Shown here piece after piece: positions 35,467 to 43,285 of a DNA stretch of 59,351 bases; position 1 is the stretch's first letter; each line of letters begins with the position of its first letter. The stretch is from JADJNW01 sp964549655 (lineage in GTDB: Bacteria; Bacteroidota; Bacteroidia; Chitinophagales; Saprospiraceae): the NCBI GenBank assembly GCA_964549655.1, contig CAZJXN010000011.1, forward strand, positions 1 to 59,351, read 5' to 3'. The position numbers and the translations under genes are program-made. Under the pieces are notes generated by a model that was not told the origin of the DNA, searched no databases, and saw only the letters and a program-made list of their open reading frames with translations.

Positions 35467-36324
35467 ATGAAATCAAGAACCATCGCACATATTTTAAAAG
35501 GAAAACAATTGAAAGTAGGCAGCATGACTGTGAAGCAGCCGCTTCCTACGGTTCAAGTAGACCAAATAGATCCGTTTTTGCTGCTGCATCATTTTGGTCC
35601 AGCAAAAGTAGAAGCCGGCACTGACCCCCTGGCGTTGGGCGCGCATCCGCATCGAGGTTTTGAACCAGTTACCTTTTTGTACAGCGGCGGTATTCGACAC
35701 AGAGATAGTCGCGGCAATGAGGGCATTCTCTCCGGCGGCGACGTACAGTGGATGACAGCAGGACTGGGTATTATTCACAGTGAACAGGCTTCCAAATCAT
35801 TTTTAGAAACAGGTGGCACGATAGAAGGCATTCAATTGTGGGTGAATCTGCCAAAGAAAGATAAAATGGTACAGCCTCGTTATCAGGATATTAAAGCAGC
35901 GGAGATGCCCGTTATTGTTGAAAATAAAGTAAATTTGACAGTGGTAGCGGGTGAATTTCGTGGCAAGCGTGGTCCTGCGATGACGTACTCGCCGATTTTA
36001 GCGATTAAAGCAGATTTTCAGGCAGGCAGCGAGACGTTTGTAGAAATTCCGGCAGGCTATAATGCGTTGGCATATATTTTGAGTGGAGAAATAGAAGTAA
36101 GTACTGGATTTCAATATACTGGCGAAACCTTGTTGCATTTCAACAATGATGGAGATGGTTTCCAATTGAAAGCCAACGCCGAGAGCCACGTCTTAATCCT
36201 CGCCGGAGAGCCGATAAATGAACCCGTTGCTTCTTGGGGACCGTATGTGATGAATACGCAAACGGAAATAATGGAAGCGATGCGCGACTACCAAATGGGA
36301 AAAATGGGCGTGTATGTTGATTAG
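35467..36324 (+). CDS. Pirin family protein
   Basis: 285 residues, bicupin. The N-terminal cupin has the metal ligands in GAHPHRGFEPVTFL and GIIHSEQ, with GDVQWMTAGLG between. The C-terminal cupin follows (GEIEVSTGFQYTGETL). Bacterial pirins include quercetinases and regulators of pyruvate metabolism; the activity here is not decided by the sequence. The gene is followed by an inverted repeat of GTGTTATGG words. Confidence 0.92.
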   Translation: MKSRTIAHILKGKQLKVGSMTVKQPLPTVQVDQIDPFLLLHHFGPAKVEAGTDPLALGAHPHRGFEPVTFLYSGGIRHRDSRGNEGILSGGDVQWMTAGLGIIHSEQASKSFLETGGTIEGIQLWVNLPKKDKMVQPRYQDIKAAEMPVIVENKVNLTVVAGEFRGKRGPAMTYSPILAIKADFQAGSETFVEIPAGYNALAYILSGEIEVSTGFQYTGETLLHFNNDGDGFQLKANAESHVLILAGEPINEPVASWGPYVMNTQTEIMEAMRDYQMGKMGVYVD

Positions 36325-36326
36325 GT

Positions 36327-36408
36327 GTGTTATGGTGTTATGGTGTTTTTGTATGTTTAGAACGTGAACTGCTTTTAAAACTAAAACACTATAACACTCC
36401 CTTAACAC
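36327..36408. repeat. Inverted GTGTTATGG repeat
   Basis: GTGTTATGGTGTTATGG with TGTTTT (36327-36348) is answered by AAAACACTATAACACTCCC and TTAACAC (36383-36408). It lies just after the pirin gene and may act as a weak terminator. Confidence 0.55.
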
Positions 36409-36457
36409 AACTTTTGACCCCACTTTTGCATTTTATAATATCTAAATCAACGATGGT

Positions 36458-36754
36458 ATGAACAGAGCATTCATGATTGAATTTGACTTGCCGGAAGCGC
36501 CCAACGAAGAGTTTTTCTCGCTTGTGCCGCGCCAACGTTATATGATAAACCAGATGATGGCAGAGGGCAAAGTAAAATCCTACTCGCTGGCAACGGACCG
36601 CTCCCGCTTGTGGATGATTGCAGAGGCAGATTCAGAATTTGAAGTAATGGAAATGATTGCGGATATGCCGCTGAGTCCATATATGACACCATTAGTATCT
36701 GAATTGATGTTTCATAATACCTATGAAATATTGGTGCCTTTTTCTTTGAATTAA
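36458..36754 (+). CDS. Muconolactone-isomerase-like ferredoxin-fold protein
   Basis: 98 residues. The pattern FMIEFDLPEAPNEEFFSLVP, QRYMINQMMAEGKVKSYSLA, then RLWMIAEADSEFEVMEMI fits the small dimeric alpha/beta-barrel of muconolactone Delta-isomerase and YCII-like proteins. No catechol pathway genes are near, so the name describes the fold, not the substrate. It may belong with the pirin gene upstream. A strong terminator follows five bases after the stop codon. Confidence 0.75.
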   Translation: MNRAFMIEFDLPEAPNEEFFSLVPRQRYMINQMMAEGKVKSYSLATDRSRLWMIAEADSEFEVMEMIADMPLSPYMTPLVSELMFHNTYEILVPFSLN

Positions 36755-36758
36755 AAAG

Positions 36759-36802
36759 AAAAGACGTGACAGGTCTTCGAAGACACGTCACGTCTTTTTT
36801 TT
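36759..36802. terminator. Strong terminator
   Basis: AAAAGACGTGAC (36759-36770) pairs perfectly with GTCACGTCTTTT (36787-36798). The inner GTCTTCGAAGAC extends the stem, and a T-tract follows. Confidence 0.9.
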
Positions 36803-36837
36803 CATCTAAACTTAACCCTCGCTTCACACACACTTCC

Positions 36838-36845
36838 TACCTTTG
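36838..36845 (+). promoter_or_regulatory. -7 element of the 5'-nucleotidase gene
   Basis: Perfect TAnnTTTG (TACCTTTG), 28 bases before the ATG. No clear TTTG at the -33 position. Confidence 0.45.
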
Positions 36846-36873
36846 CCGCATTTCCAATCGCAAAAAATAAAAT

Positions 36874-37416
36874 ATGGAACGCAAGCGAATCGCTATTGAT
36901 ATGGATGAAGTCATGGCGGACATAGGTCCTAAGTTTTTAGACCTTTACGAACGAGAAATGGGCATCCGACTTGCCAAAGAAGAATATTGGGGCAAGAAAA
37001 TTTATCAAATCAACGGTGCAGACCGCATTCGAGAATTATTATTTGAAAAAGGCTTTTTTGCAGACCTTCCCGTAATCACTGGCAGTCAGGAAGTGGTGCA
37101 GGAATTGATGGAAGACTATGATATTTTTATTACGACGGCTGCTATGGAATTTCGGCATTCTTTAGAAGATAAGTATGATTGGCTACTGGAACATTTTCCA
37201 TTTATACATTGGAAAAACTATGTGTTTTGTGGCGATAAAAGCATCATTGGTGCGGAGTATATGATAGACGACCACGCTTTTAATTTGCACACATTTCGAG
37301 GTAAAGGTCTACTTTTTACGGCTTCTCATAATATCCACGAGACGGAATTTACGCGCGTCAATGACTGGGCAGAAGTGCGTACCTTTTTTCAGCAGGAGTT
37401 GCAGTCGGGAAAATAA
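36874..37416 (+). CDS. 5'(3')-deoxyribonucleotidase, NT5C type (HAD superfamily)
   Basis: 180 residues. The HAD nucleophile motif is IDMDEVMAD (D9 and D11). Motif II is ITTAAMEF and motif IV is GAEYMIDDHAFNL. The size and the FVMDxVLA-like start fit the cytosolic 5' nucleotidase C family, which dephosphorylates pyrimidine deoxyribonucleotides. It is a single gene between a strong terminator and the TolC gene. Confidence 0.88.
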   Translation: MERKRIAIDMDEVMADIGPKFLDLYEREMGIRLAKEEYWGKKIYQINGADRIRELLFEKGFFADLPVITGSQEVVQELMEDYDIFITTAAMEFRHSLEDKYDWLLEHFPFIHWKNYVFCGDKSIIGAEYMIDDHAFNLHTFRGKGLLFTASHNIHETEFTRVNDWAEVRTFFQQELQSGK

Positions 37417-37465
37417 GGCAGCGCGCCTTTGTCTAAAAACCGTACTTTTAATTATAATGTAGCTG

Positions 37466-37488
37466 CCAAACTTGTTTGGTTATTATAA
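37466..37488. repeat. CCAAA-TTTGG hairpin with TTATTATAA tail, copy 2
   Basis: CCAAACTTGTTTGG followed by TTATTATAA, ending six bases before the TolC start. It matches copy 1 at 35438 in sequence and in position relative to the gene. Confidence 0.5.
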
Positions 37489-37494
37489 ATCCAA

Positions 37495-38847
37495 ATGATT
37501 ACGATGATAAAGTTTTGTTTTACGCTGCTCTCCTTATTATTTCTTATTACGGCCATTGCACAGGAAAGCCTCAGCCTTACGCAAGCCATTGAAATTGGTT
37601 TAAAAAATAATTATCAGATTCAAATTTCGGAACGCGAGTTAGAGATTGCTCAAAAAAGTAACGATTGGAGTATTGCTGGTCGCTATCCCAGTCTGGATGC
37701 CTTTCTCAATTTGAATAATGGTTATAGCCGAGCAGACAACACGAATAATCCGGCTTCTTTTGTCCGACAAAGCAATCTTGTTACTTCTAATATTGCGCCG
37801 GCGGTAGAATTAAATTGGACTTTATTTAATGGCGGACGAGTGCGCGTTACCAAACAACAATTGGAAGAACTGGAAAGATTGAGCCAAGGTAATGTACAGG
37901 TAACGGTAGAAAATACCATTGAAGATATTATTTTGGCTTACTATCAAGTATTAGTCCAGCAGGAGCAAGTGCGCGTACGCGAGGAAGTGCTGAAATTATC
38001 AAGAGAACGTGTAGATTATACCATTGCGCGGCAAGAATTTGGACAAGCGGCTACCTTCGATGTATTACAATCGCAAGATGCGTATATAAATGATTCGACG
38101 AGTTATTTAATTCAACTCAATACATTTGAAAATGCGTTACGCAGTTTAAATTTGACAATGGGCGTAGATGACCTGAGCCGTCGGTATCAATTGACCGACC
38201 AGTTGCAATTCACGACCCAAGACTATGCGTTGGAGGATTTAAAAACTCGAATGCTGGCGACGAATCGCACTTTGCAAAACTTATTTATTAATCGCGAAAT
38301 AGTGCAATTAGATACCCGTTTGGTTGAAGGTACCGAATATCCGACCATTGGCTTGCGCACCGGAGCAACTTATGGGTTGAACAGTAATCTTGTGGGTACG
38401 AGTACGCTTGCCAGTGGCGACGAAAGGGACTTAGGAGGGGTGCGTACCAACAACCTCGGCACGTTCATCAATTTTGGAATTACGTATAATATTTTTGACT
38501 GGGGGGTGCGTCGGCGCAATATTGAAAATTCCCGCATCCGAGAAATCACGGCTCAATTGAACATTGAAGATTACAAACGCAACATTTCTGCCGACGTAGA
38601 AAATACGCTGGCAACTTATAATAATCAAAAACAACTCGTACAAATCACGAATCAACTCGTAGAAAACGCGCGCCGCAGTTTGACCATTGCAGAAGACCGT
38701 TTTGAAGCTGGTTTGGTCAATATTTTCGATTATCGAACGGTACAATTATCGTATATCAACGCCGTGCAGTCGCGCTTGAATGCCATTTACAACTTGAAAA
38801 CGACGGAAACGAATTTGATACGATTGGTGGGAGGATTGATACGATAG
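37495..38847 (+). CDS. TolC-family outer membrane protein, not in an efflux operon
   Basis: 450 residues with a signal peptide (FTLLSLLFLITAIAQ). Outer-membrane-factor repeats are seen: LSLTQAIEIGLKNNYQIQIS, LNWTLFNGGRV, ITYNIFDWGVRRRNIENSRI, and FEAGLVNIFDYRTVQLSYIN. It should form a trimeric channel. No adaptor or pump gene is next to it on either side, so it may pair with a pump encoded elsewhere. It differs clearly from the TolC at 3245. Confidence 0.92.
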   Translation: MITMIKFCFTLLSLLFLITAIAQESLSLTQAIEIGLKNNYQIQISERELEIAQKSNDWSIAGRYPSLDAFLNLNNGYSRADNTNNPASFVRQSNLVTSNIAPAVELNWTLFNGGRVRVTKQQLEELERLSQGNVQVTVENTIEDIILAYYQVLVQQEQVRVREEVLKLSRERVDYTIARQEFGQAATFDVLQSQDAYINDSTSYLIQLNTFENALRSLNLTMGVDDLSRRYQLTDQLQFTTQDYALEDLKTRMLATNRTLQNLFINREIVQLDTRLVEGTEYPTIGLRTGATYGLNSNLVGTSTLASGDERDLGGVRTNNLGTFINFGITYNIFDWGVRRRNIENSRIREITAQLNIEDYKRNISADVENTLATYNNQKQLVQITNQLVENARRSLTIAEDRFEAGLVNIFDYRTVQLSYINAVQSRLNAIYNLKTTETNLIRLVGGLIR

Positions 38848-38963
38848 GAAAATAGGACACTGATTTCTATGATGTTTTAAGATGTTTTATGATTTAATGC
38901 TATTTTTTAAATCATAAAAAACCATAATTATCATGCAAAATCAGTGTACTAAATCGGTATTTA

Positions 38964-38993
38964 TCAGGAACCCAATCCCTTTTCAAATTGTTA
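38964..38993. repeat. 30-bp direct repeat, left copy
   Basis: TCAGGAACCCAATCCC then TTTTCAAATTGTTA; it matches 40067-40096 at 27 of 30 positions. The two copies bound the DUF433/nucleotidyltransferase cassette. The rest of the 38848-39069 spacer is AT-rich, with a TTTTATGATTTAA/TTAAATCATAAAA inverted repeat (about 38885-38922), and holds no gene. Confidence 0.85.
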
Positions 38994-39069
38994 ATTTTTT
39001 AATACTGACTCCCTATTTCAATTTATAAATTAGATGTTGTAAAATACTAAATATTTTAAAGCAAATAGA

Positions 39070-39263
39070 ATGTTCGAGCGGATTACTATCCGATTTGACC
39101 AGATTAATAGTGAGCCTTGTATTAGATTAGGGGTTTGAGAATTCCAGTTGCTACTGTTGTAACAATGATGGCGCAAGGTGTTTCTAACGTTCAAATATTT
39201 GAATTTTATCCTGATTTAGAAATAGCAGATATTTAAGAGGGACTTAATTTTGCAGCCGTATAG
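39070..39263 (+). pseudogene. Decayed DUF433 gene (frameshift plus nonsense codon)
   Basis: The start MFERITIRFDQINSEPCIR fits DUF433. At about 39127 the frame shifts (five extra bases, TTAGG, or an equivalent) and the family core continues as GLRIPVATVVTMMAQGVSNV and IFEFYPDLEIADI. A TAA (39234-39236) then stands where a codon is expected, after which EGLNFAAV continues in frame to TAG 39261-39263. Two independent lesions make it a true pseudogene rather than a base-calling error. The -7-like TAATTTTG at 39245-39252, inside its 3' end, may serve the nucleotidyltransferase downstream. Confidence 0.88.
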
Positions 39264-39271
39264 AATTATTT

Positions 39272-39811
39272 ATGTTAATGGTTATAGAATTACTTAAAAT
39301 TGCTTGCGAAGCGTTAGATAAAGAGGAAATTCCGTATATGCTTTCTGGAAGTGTTGCAATGAATGTTTACACAGTTCCTCGGATGACTCGTGATATTGAT
39401 ATTGTAATAAGCCTTCGTTTTGAGGATATTGATAAATTTGCTAAAATTTTTGAAGAAGGATTTTATATTTACAAAGAAGGAATAGAGGAGGAAATTCGTC
39501 GCCGCGGTATGTTCAATGTGATTGACTTTAAAAGCGGACAGAAAATTGATTTTATTGTTAGAAAAAACACCGCATTTCACCTCAATGAATTTGAAAGACG
39601 GCGTCGCATCAGCACTTTCGGGTTTGACGTGTGGATTGTTTCAATTGAAGACTTAATAATTGCAAAAATTATTTGGATTCAAGAATTACAGAGTGATAGA
39701 CAGATGGGCGATATTCAAAACTTGTTTGATAATACTACTGTTGACAAGGAGTATGTAATAAATTGGTGCAAAGAGCTATCATTAAATACTTTTAATTTAA
39801 TTCCTGCATGA
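39272..39811 (+). CDS. Nucleotidyltransferase (DUF6036/AbiEii-like), possible toxin
   Basis: 179 residues. The minimal nucleotidyltransferase motif is present: GS at 26-27 and D41-I-D43 in GSVAMNVYTVPRMTRDIDIV, with a third Asp in QKIDFIVRK. Later helices (SIEDLIIAKIIWIQELQSDR, MGDIQNLF) match the DUF6036/AbiEii-type fold. Such proteins act as toxins or abortive-infection effectors that modify tRNA or other proteins, or as antitoxins in MNT/HEPN pairs. It overlaps the next gene by four bases (ATGA), implying translational coupling. Codon use and composition are more AT-rich than the neighbouring uvrB. The cassette is bounded by direct repeats, so horizontal acquisition is likely. Fold confident; toxin role inferred. 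Confidence 0.82.
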   Translation: MLMVIELLKIACEALDKEEIPYMLSGSVAMNVYTVPRMTRDIDIVISLRFEDIDKFAKIFEEGFYIYKEGIEEEIRRRGMFNVIDFKSGQKIDFIVRKNTAFHLNEFERRRRISTFGFDVWIVSIEDLIIAKIIWIQELQSDRQMGDIQNLFDNTTVDKEYVINWCKELSLNTFNLIPA

Positions 39812-40065
39812 CCGACACACCGCCACATATTCGTCAAATACAAGTGGACATCATCCTTTCTAAAACACCGACAGAACGAGCTATGATGGGTTTGGATATG
39901 ATTGATTCTGTTTACGAAATTGTAAAAAATTCTATTTTAGAATTACACCCGGGCATTAGTAGAGGAGAATTAATTGGTAAAATTTTTAGGCGTTATTACA
40001 GCGATACTTTTACGGAAGCACAATTGACAGCTATAGAAAATCAAATCATTGCATTTCATCAATAA
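39808..40065 (+). CDS. Small partner of the nucleotidyltransferase, unknown family
   Basis: 85 residues starting at an ATG that overlaps the nucleotidyltransferase stop by four bases. It is mostly helical (MTDTPPHIRQIQVDIILSKT, RAMMGLDMIDSVYEIVKNSI) with a central GISRGELIGKIFRRYYSDTF segment and no cysteine. I do not recognise a named family. The tight coupling and size suggest it works with the nucleotidyltransferase, as partner or antitoxin. The stop codon is one base before the right-hand direct repeat. Confidence 0.78.
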   Translation: MTDTPPHIRQIQVDIILSKTPTERAMMGLDMIDSVYEIVKNSILELHPGISRGELIGKIFRRYYSDTFTEAQLTAIENQIIAFHQ

Positions 40066-40066
40066 T

Positions 40067-40096
40067 TCAGGAACCCAATCCCCTCCCAAATTGTTA
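40067..40096. repeat. 30-bp direct repeat, right copy
   Basis: TCAGGAACCCAATCCC then CTCCCAAATTGTTA; the three differences from the left copy are T/C transitions. It begins one base after the partner gene. Confidence 0.85.
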
Positions 40097-40120
40097 TCTC
40101 TAAGCCTTTTGCGAATCTCA

Positions 40121-40155
40121 ATTCACAAATAACGATTCACAAATCACAAATAACA
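40121..40155. repeat. ATTCACAAATAAC short tandem repeat
   Basis: Three degenerate copies of (GATT)CACAAATAAC directly before the uvrB GTG start. The same word type fills the leader at 34990-35020. Confidence 0.6.
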
Positions 40156-40160
40156 TCCGC

Positions 40161-42182
40161 GTGGCATTCCAACTTACTTCCCCTTTTGTGCCGACGGGCG
40201 ACCAGCCGCAGGCAATCGAGCAATTAGTCAACGGTATTCAATCCGGCGAGCGCAATCAAGTATTGCTGGGCGTGACGGGTTCTGGTAAAACGTTCACGAT
40301 GGCGAATGTCATTGCTCAATTGGATAAACCGACGCTTGTTTTGACGCACAACAAGACCTTGACGGCGCAGTTGTACGGCGAGTTCCGCGAGTTTTTTCCG
40401 GATAATGCAGTAGAATATTTTGTTTCGTATTATGATTATTACCAGCCGGAAGCCTACATTTCAGTGACCGATACATATATAGAAAAAGACCTTGCGATTA
40501 ATGAAGAGATTGACAAATTGCGGCTGCGAGCTACGTCTTCATTGCTTTCTGGTCGGCGGGATATTATTATTGTAGCGTCCGTATCGTGCATTTATGGTAT
40601 GGGCAATCCAGAGGATTACAAATCAAGTATTATTCGCATTAAAAAAGGACAGATTCTTTCTCGTAACTCCTTCTTATACAATCTGGTAGATAGTTTATAT
40701 TCTCGCACGGAGATTGATTTCAAAAGAGCCACGTTTCGGGTAAAAGGAGATACAGTTGATATTAATTTACCTTATGTAGATTATGGGTATCGAATCGTGT
40801 TTTTTGGCGATGAAATTGAGGCGATTGAAATGATAGAAGTGGAAAGCGGCAAGCGGATTGACAGCATGGAAAATGCCGCGATTTTTCCTGCGAACCTATA
40901 CGTTGCACCCAAAGAGCGCTTGACGCAAATCATTCACGATATTCAGGACGAATTATACGGACAAGAAAAATATTTTGAACGAGACATGAAATTGCTGGAA
41001 GCCAAGCGCATCCACGAGCGAACGAATTTTGATATTGAAATGATGAAAGAACTCGGCTATTGCAATGGCGTAGAGAATTACTCGCGCTTTTTCGATGGTC
41101 GAAGACCCGGTACGCGTCCGTTTTGCCTGTTGGATTATTTCCCAGATGATTATTTGATGATTGTAGACGAAAGTCACGTAACCCTTCCGCAAGTGCGCGG
41201 GATGTATGGCGGCGACCGCGCGCGCAAGCTGAGTTTAATTAATTTCGGTTTTCGTTTACCTTCTGCCATGGACAATCGTCCGCTGAATTTTACTGAATTT
41301 GAAAGCATGATTAACCAAGTCATTTTCGTGAGCGCAACGCCCGCCGATTATGAATTGGAGCAAACCAGTGGCGTGATAGCCGAGCAGTTGATTCGACCCA
41401 CTGGCTTGTTGGATCCACCGATTGAAGTGCGTCCAAGTATCAATCAAATTGACGATTTGTTAGAAGAAATAAATGAGCGCGTAAAAAAAGATGAGCGCGT
41501 TTTAGTCACGACTTTGACCAAACGCATGGCGGAAGAGTTGACGAAATATTTGACGAAAGTCGGCGTAAAAGTGCGCTACATCCACTCAGAAGTGCAGACG
41601 ATGGACCGTGTGGAAATCATTCGTGACTTGCGCCTTGGGGAATTTGATGTATTGGTAGGTGTAAATTTGCTGCGAGAAGGTTTGGATTTGCCGGAAGTGT
41701 CGCTGGTCGCAATTTTAGATGCGGATAAAGAAGGTTTTCTAAGAAACAATCGCTCGTTGACGCAGACTGCCGGTCGTGCCGCTCGTAATTCTAATGGTTT
41801 AGTTATTTTCTACGCAGATAAGATTACCGATTCTATGCAAATGACGATTGATGAAACGACTCGCCGCCGCGTTACGCAAGTTGCTTATAATGAAGCAAAT
41901 GGAATCACACCACGCACCGTGAGTAAAACACGAGAAGAGATTCTAAACCAAGGATCCATTCTCGACATTCGCGGTAAGAATAAAGCTTACATCGAGCCGG
42001 AAATGCCAAGTTTGGCTGCTGACCCGATTATTGGCTACCTCACGCGTGATCAATTGGAAAAAATGATGCAGGAGACCGAGAAAAATATGAAAAAAGCAGC
42101 CAAAGACCTTGATTTTATTGCAGCGGCGCAGCACCGGGATGAGTTGTTTGCGTTAAGAGATAAGTTGAAAGTGGCGGTGTGA
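40161..42182 (+). CDS. uvrB: Excinuclease ABC subunit B
   Basis: 673 residues from a GTG start (MAFQLTSPFVPTGDQPQAIE). Walker A is GVTGSGKT (37-44). The damage-probing beta-hairpin is YYDYYQPEAYI, and DESHVTLPQ is the Walker B. Helicase motif VI is QTAGRAARN. The C-terminal UVR motif (EKMMQETEKNMKKAAKDLDF) contacts UvrC. It is central to nucleotide excision repair. uvrA and uvrC are not in the window. Confidence 0.97.
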   Translation: MAFQLTSPFVPTGDQPQAIEQLVNGIQSGERNQVLLGVTGSGKTFTMANVIAQLDKPTLVLTHNKTLTAQLYGEFREFFPDNAVEYFVSYYDYYQPEAYISVTDTYIEKDLAINEEIDKLRLRATSSLLSGRRDIIIVASVSCIYGMGNPEDYKSSIIRIKKGQILSRNSFLYNLVDSLYSRTEIDFKRATFRVKGDTVDINLPYVDYGYRIVFFGDEIEAIEMIEVESGKRIDSMENAAIFPANLYVAPKERLTQIIHDIQDELYGQEKYFERDMKLLEAKRIHERTNFDIEMMKELGYCNGVENYSRFFDGRRPGTRPFCLLDYFPDDYLMIVDESHVTLPQVRGMYGGDRARKLSLINFGFRLPSAMDNRPLNFTEFESMINQVIFVSATPADYELEQTSGVIAEQLIRPTGLLDPPIEVRPSINQIDDLLEEINERVKKDERVLVTTLTKRMAEELTKYLTKVGVKVRYIHSEVQTMDRVEIIRDLRLGEFDVLVGVNLLREGLDLPEVSLVAILDADKEGFLRNNRSLTQTAGRAARNSNGLVIFYADKITDSMQMTIDETTRRRVTQVAYNEANGITPRTVSKTREEILNQGSILDIRGKNKAYIEPEMPSLAADPIIGYLTRDQLEKMMQETEKNMKKAAKDLDFIAAAQHRDELFALRDKLKVAV

Positions 42183-42191
42183 TTTGTGGTC

Positions 42192-42223
42192 TTTGGAAAT
42201 GTAGCCAAAACGGTGTAAATTTG
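42192..42223 (+). promoter_or_regulatory. Bacteroidota promoter of the second Uma2 gene
   Basis: TTTG (42192-42195), 20 bases, then TAAATTTG (42216-42223): perfect in both elements, 18 bases before the ATG. Confidence 0.65.
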
Positions 42224-42241
42224 GGTAGAATCTGTAAATAA

Positions 42242-42898
42242 ATGGCTACATCACAACTATTAGAAAAAATACTGAAGCAGCCGGATGCGCCGCAGCTTGC
42301 CGAGCAATTACAAAATGTATTGCAAGAAGAAAAAAAACGGCGAGTAGCATTTTACAATGAAATTAATGAACAGCAAAAAGCAGAGTTCATCAATGGCGAA
42401 GTCATCATTCATTCGCCCGTGAAGCGTCCGCATAATGAAATAAGTGTAAATCTTGTTAAATTGCTGGACACCTTCGTTGTAAAATACGATTTAGGTTTTG
42501 TGGGTATCGAAAAAATCATGATTTCATTGACGCGGAATGATTACGAGCCGGATATTTGTTTTTTTAGAAAAGAAATTTCTGAAACGTTTGAACCAGAGCA
42601 AGTACTTTTTCCAGCCGCTGATCTTATCATCGAAATTCTTTCCAAGAAAACAGCGCGTAAAGACAGAGGCGTAAAATTTGAAGATTACCAAAATCATGGC
42701 GTGAAAGAATATTGGATTATTGACCCAAAAAAGAAAATGGTTGAAAAGTATTTACTACAAGATAGCAAGTACGAATTGGTATTTAAAGCGGACATAGGCG
42801 ACATCGAAAGCACTGTCTTACAAGGATTTAGTATTCCTATTGAAGCCATTTTTGATAAAAAAGCAAATATGGAAGCGTTAATAAAGTTATTAGCCTGA
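42242..42898 (+). CDS. Uma2 family PD-(D/E)XK endonuclease-like protein
   Basis: 218 residues. A 45-residue helical N-terminus (KILKQPDAPQLAEQLQNVLQ) precedes the Uma2 core: GEVIIHSPVKRPHNEISVNL, YEPDICFFRKE with the catalytic Asp, LIIEILSKKTARKDRGVKFE with Glu and Lys, then VKEYWIIDPKKKMVEKYLL. All predicted catalytic residues are present, so it is probably active. The substrate is unknown. It has its own perfect promoter downstream of uvrB. Confidence 0.9.
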   Translation: MATSQLLEKILKQPDAPQLAEQLQNVLQEEKKRRVAFYNEINEQQKAEFINGEVIIHSPVKRPHNEISVNLVKLLDTFVVKYDLGFVGIEKIMISLTRNDYEPDICFFRKEISETFEPEQVLFPAADLIIEILSKKTARKDRGVKFEDYQNHGVKEYWIIDPKKKMVEKYLLQDSKYELVFKADIGDIESTVLQGFSIPIEAIFDKKANMEALIKLLA

Positions 42899-42954
42899 TA
42901 GGGAGGCGCCAAAATTGGTATGCCTACTATGATACTAAATTCCGCACAATGATT

Positions 42955-43029
42955 GTATTGGCGAAGTTAATTAGTGCATAAATACAAATCACAAGATATT
43001 GATTTTGAGATAATTAATTTTGCCAATAC
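42955..43029. repeat. 19-bp inverted repeat in an AT-rich spacer
   Basis: 42955-42973 (GTATTGGC at its outer end) and 43011-43029 match in inverse orientation at 17 of 19 positions. A second small inverted pair, TTATGC/GCATAA, follows near 43032-43055. The 387-bp spacer 42899-43285 has no gene that I can see and may be the remnant of an inserted element. Confidence 0.65.
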
Positions 43030-43285
43030 TTGTTATGCGATGCAAAGTTGCGCATAACGCATAAATATACGTACTTTTTGGAAGTGTATCTCAAAGATAA
43101 GCAACAAGGTTGAATGGCGAAACACTTGAAATCTTGATTTTAAAATATTGATAATGAGCGTTTTAAAAAATAAAATATAGCAAATCTCTAAATAAATAAT
43201 ACGAAAAACGCACGCTGTTATATAGCTATTCCGAATTTAAAAACAATACAAAATGCGCAATTCCTTAGCGTTCGTCTCCTTCTTT

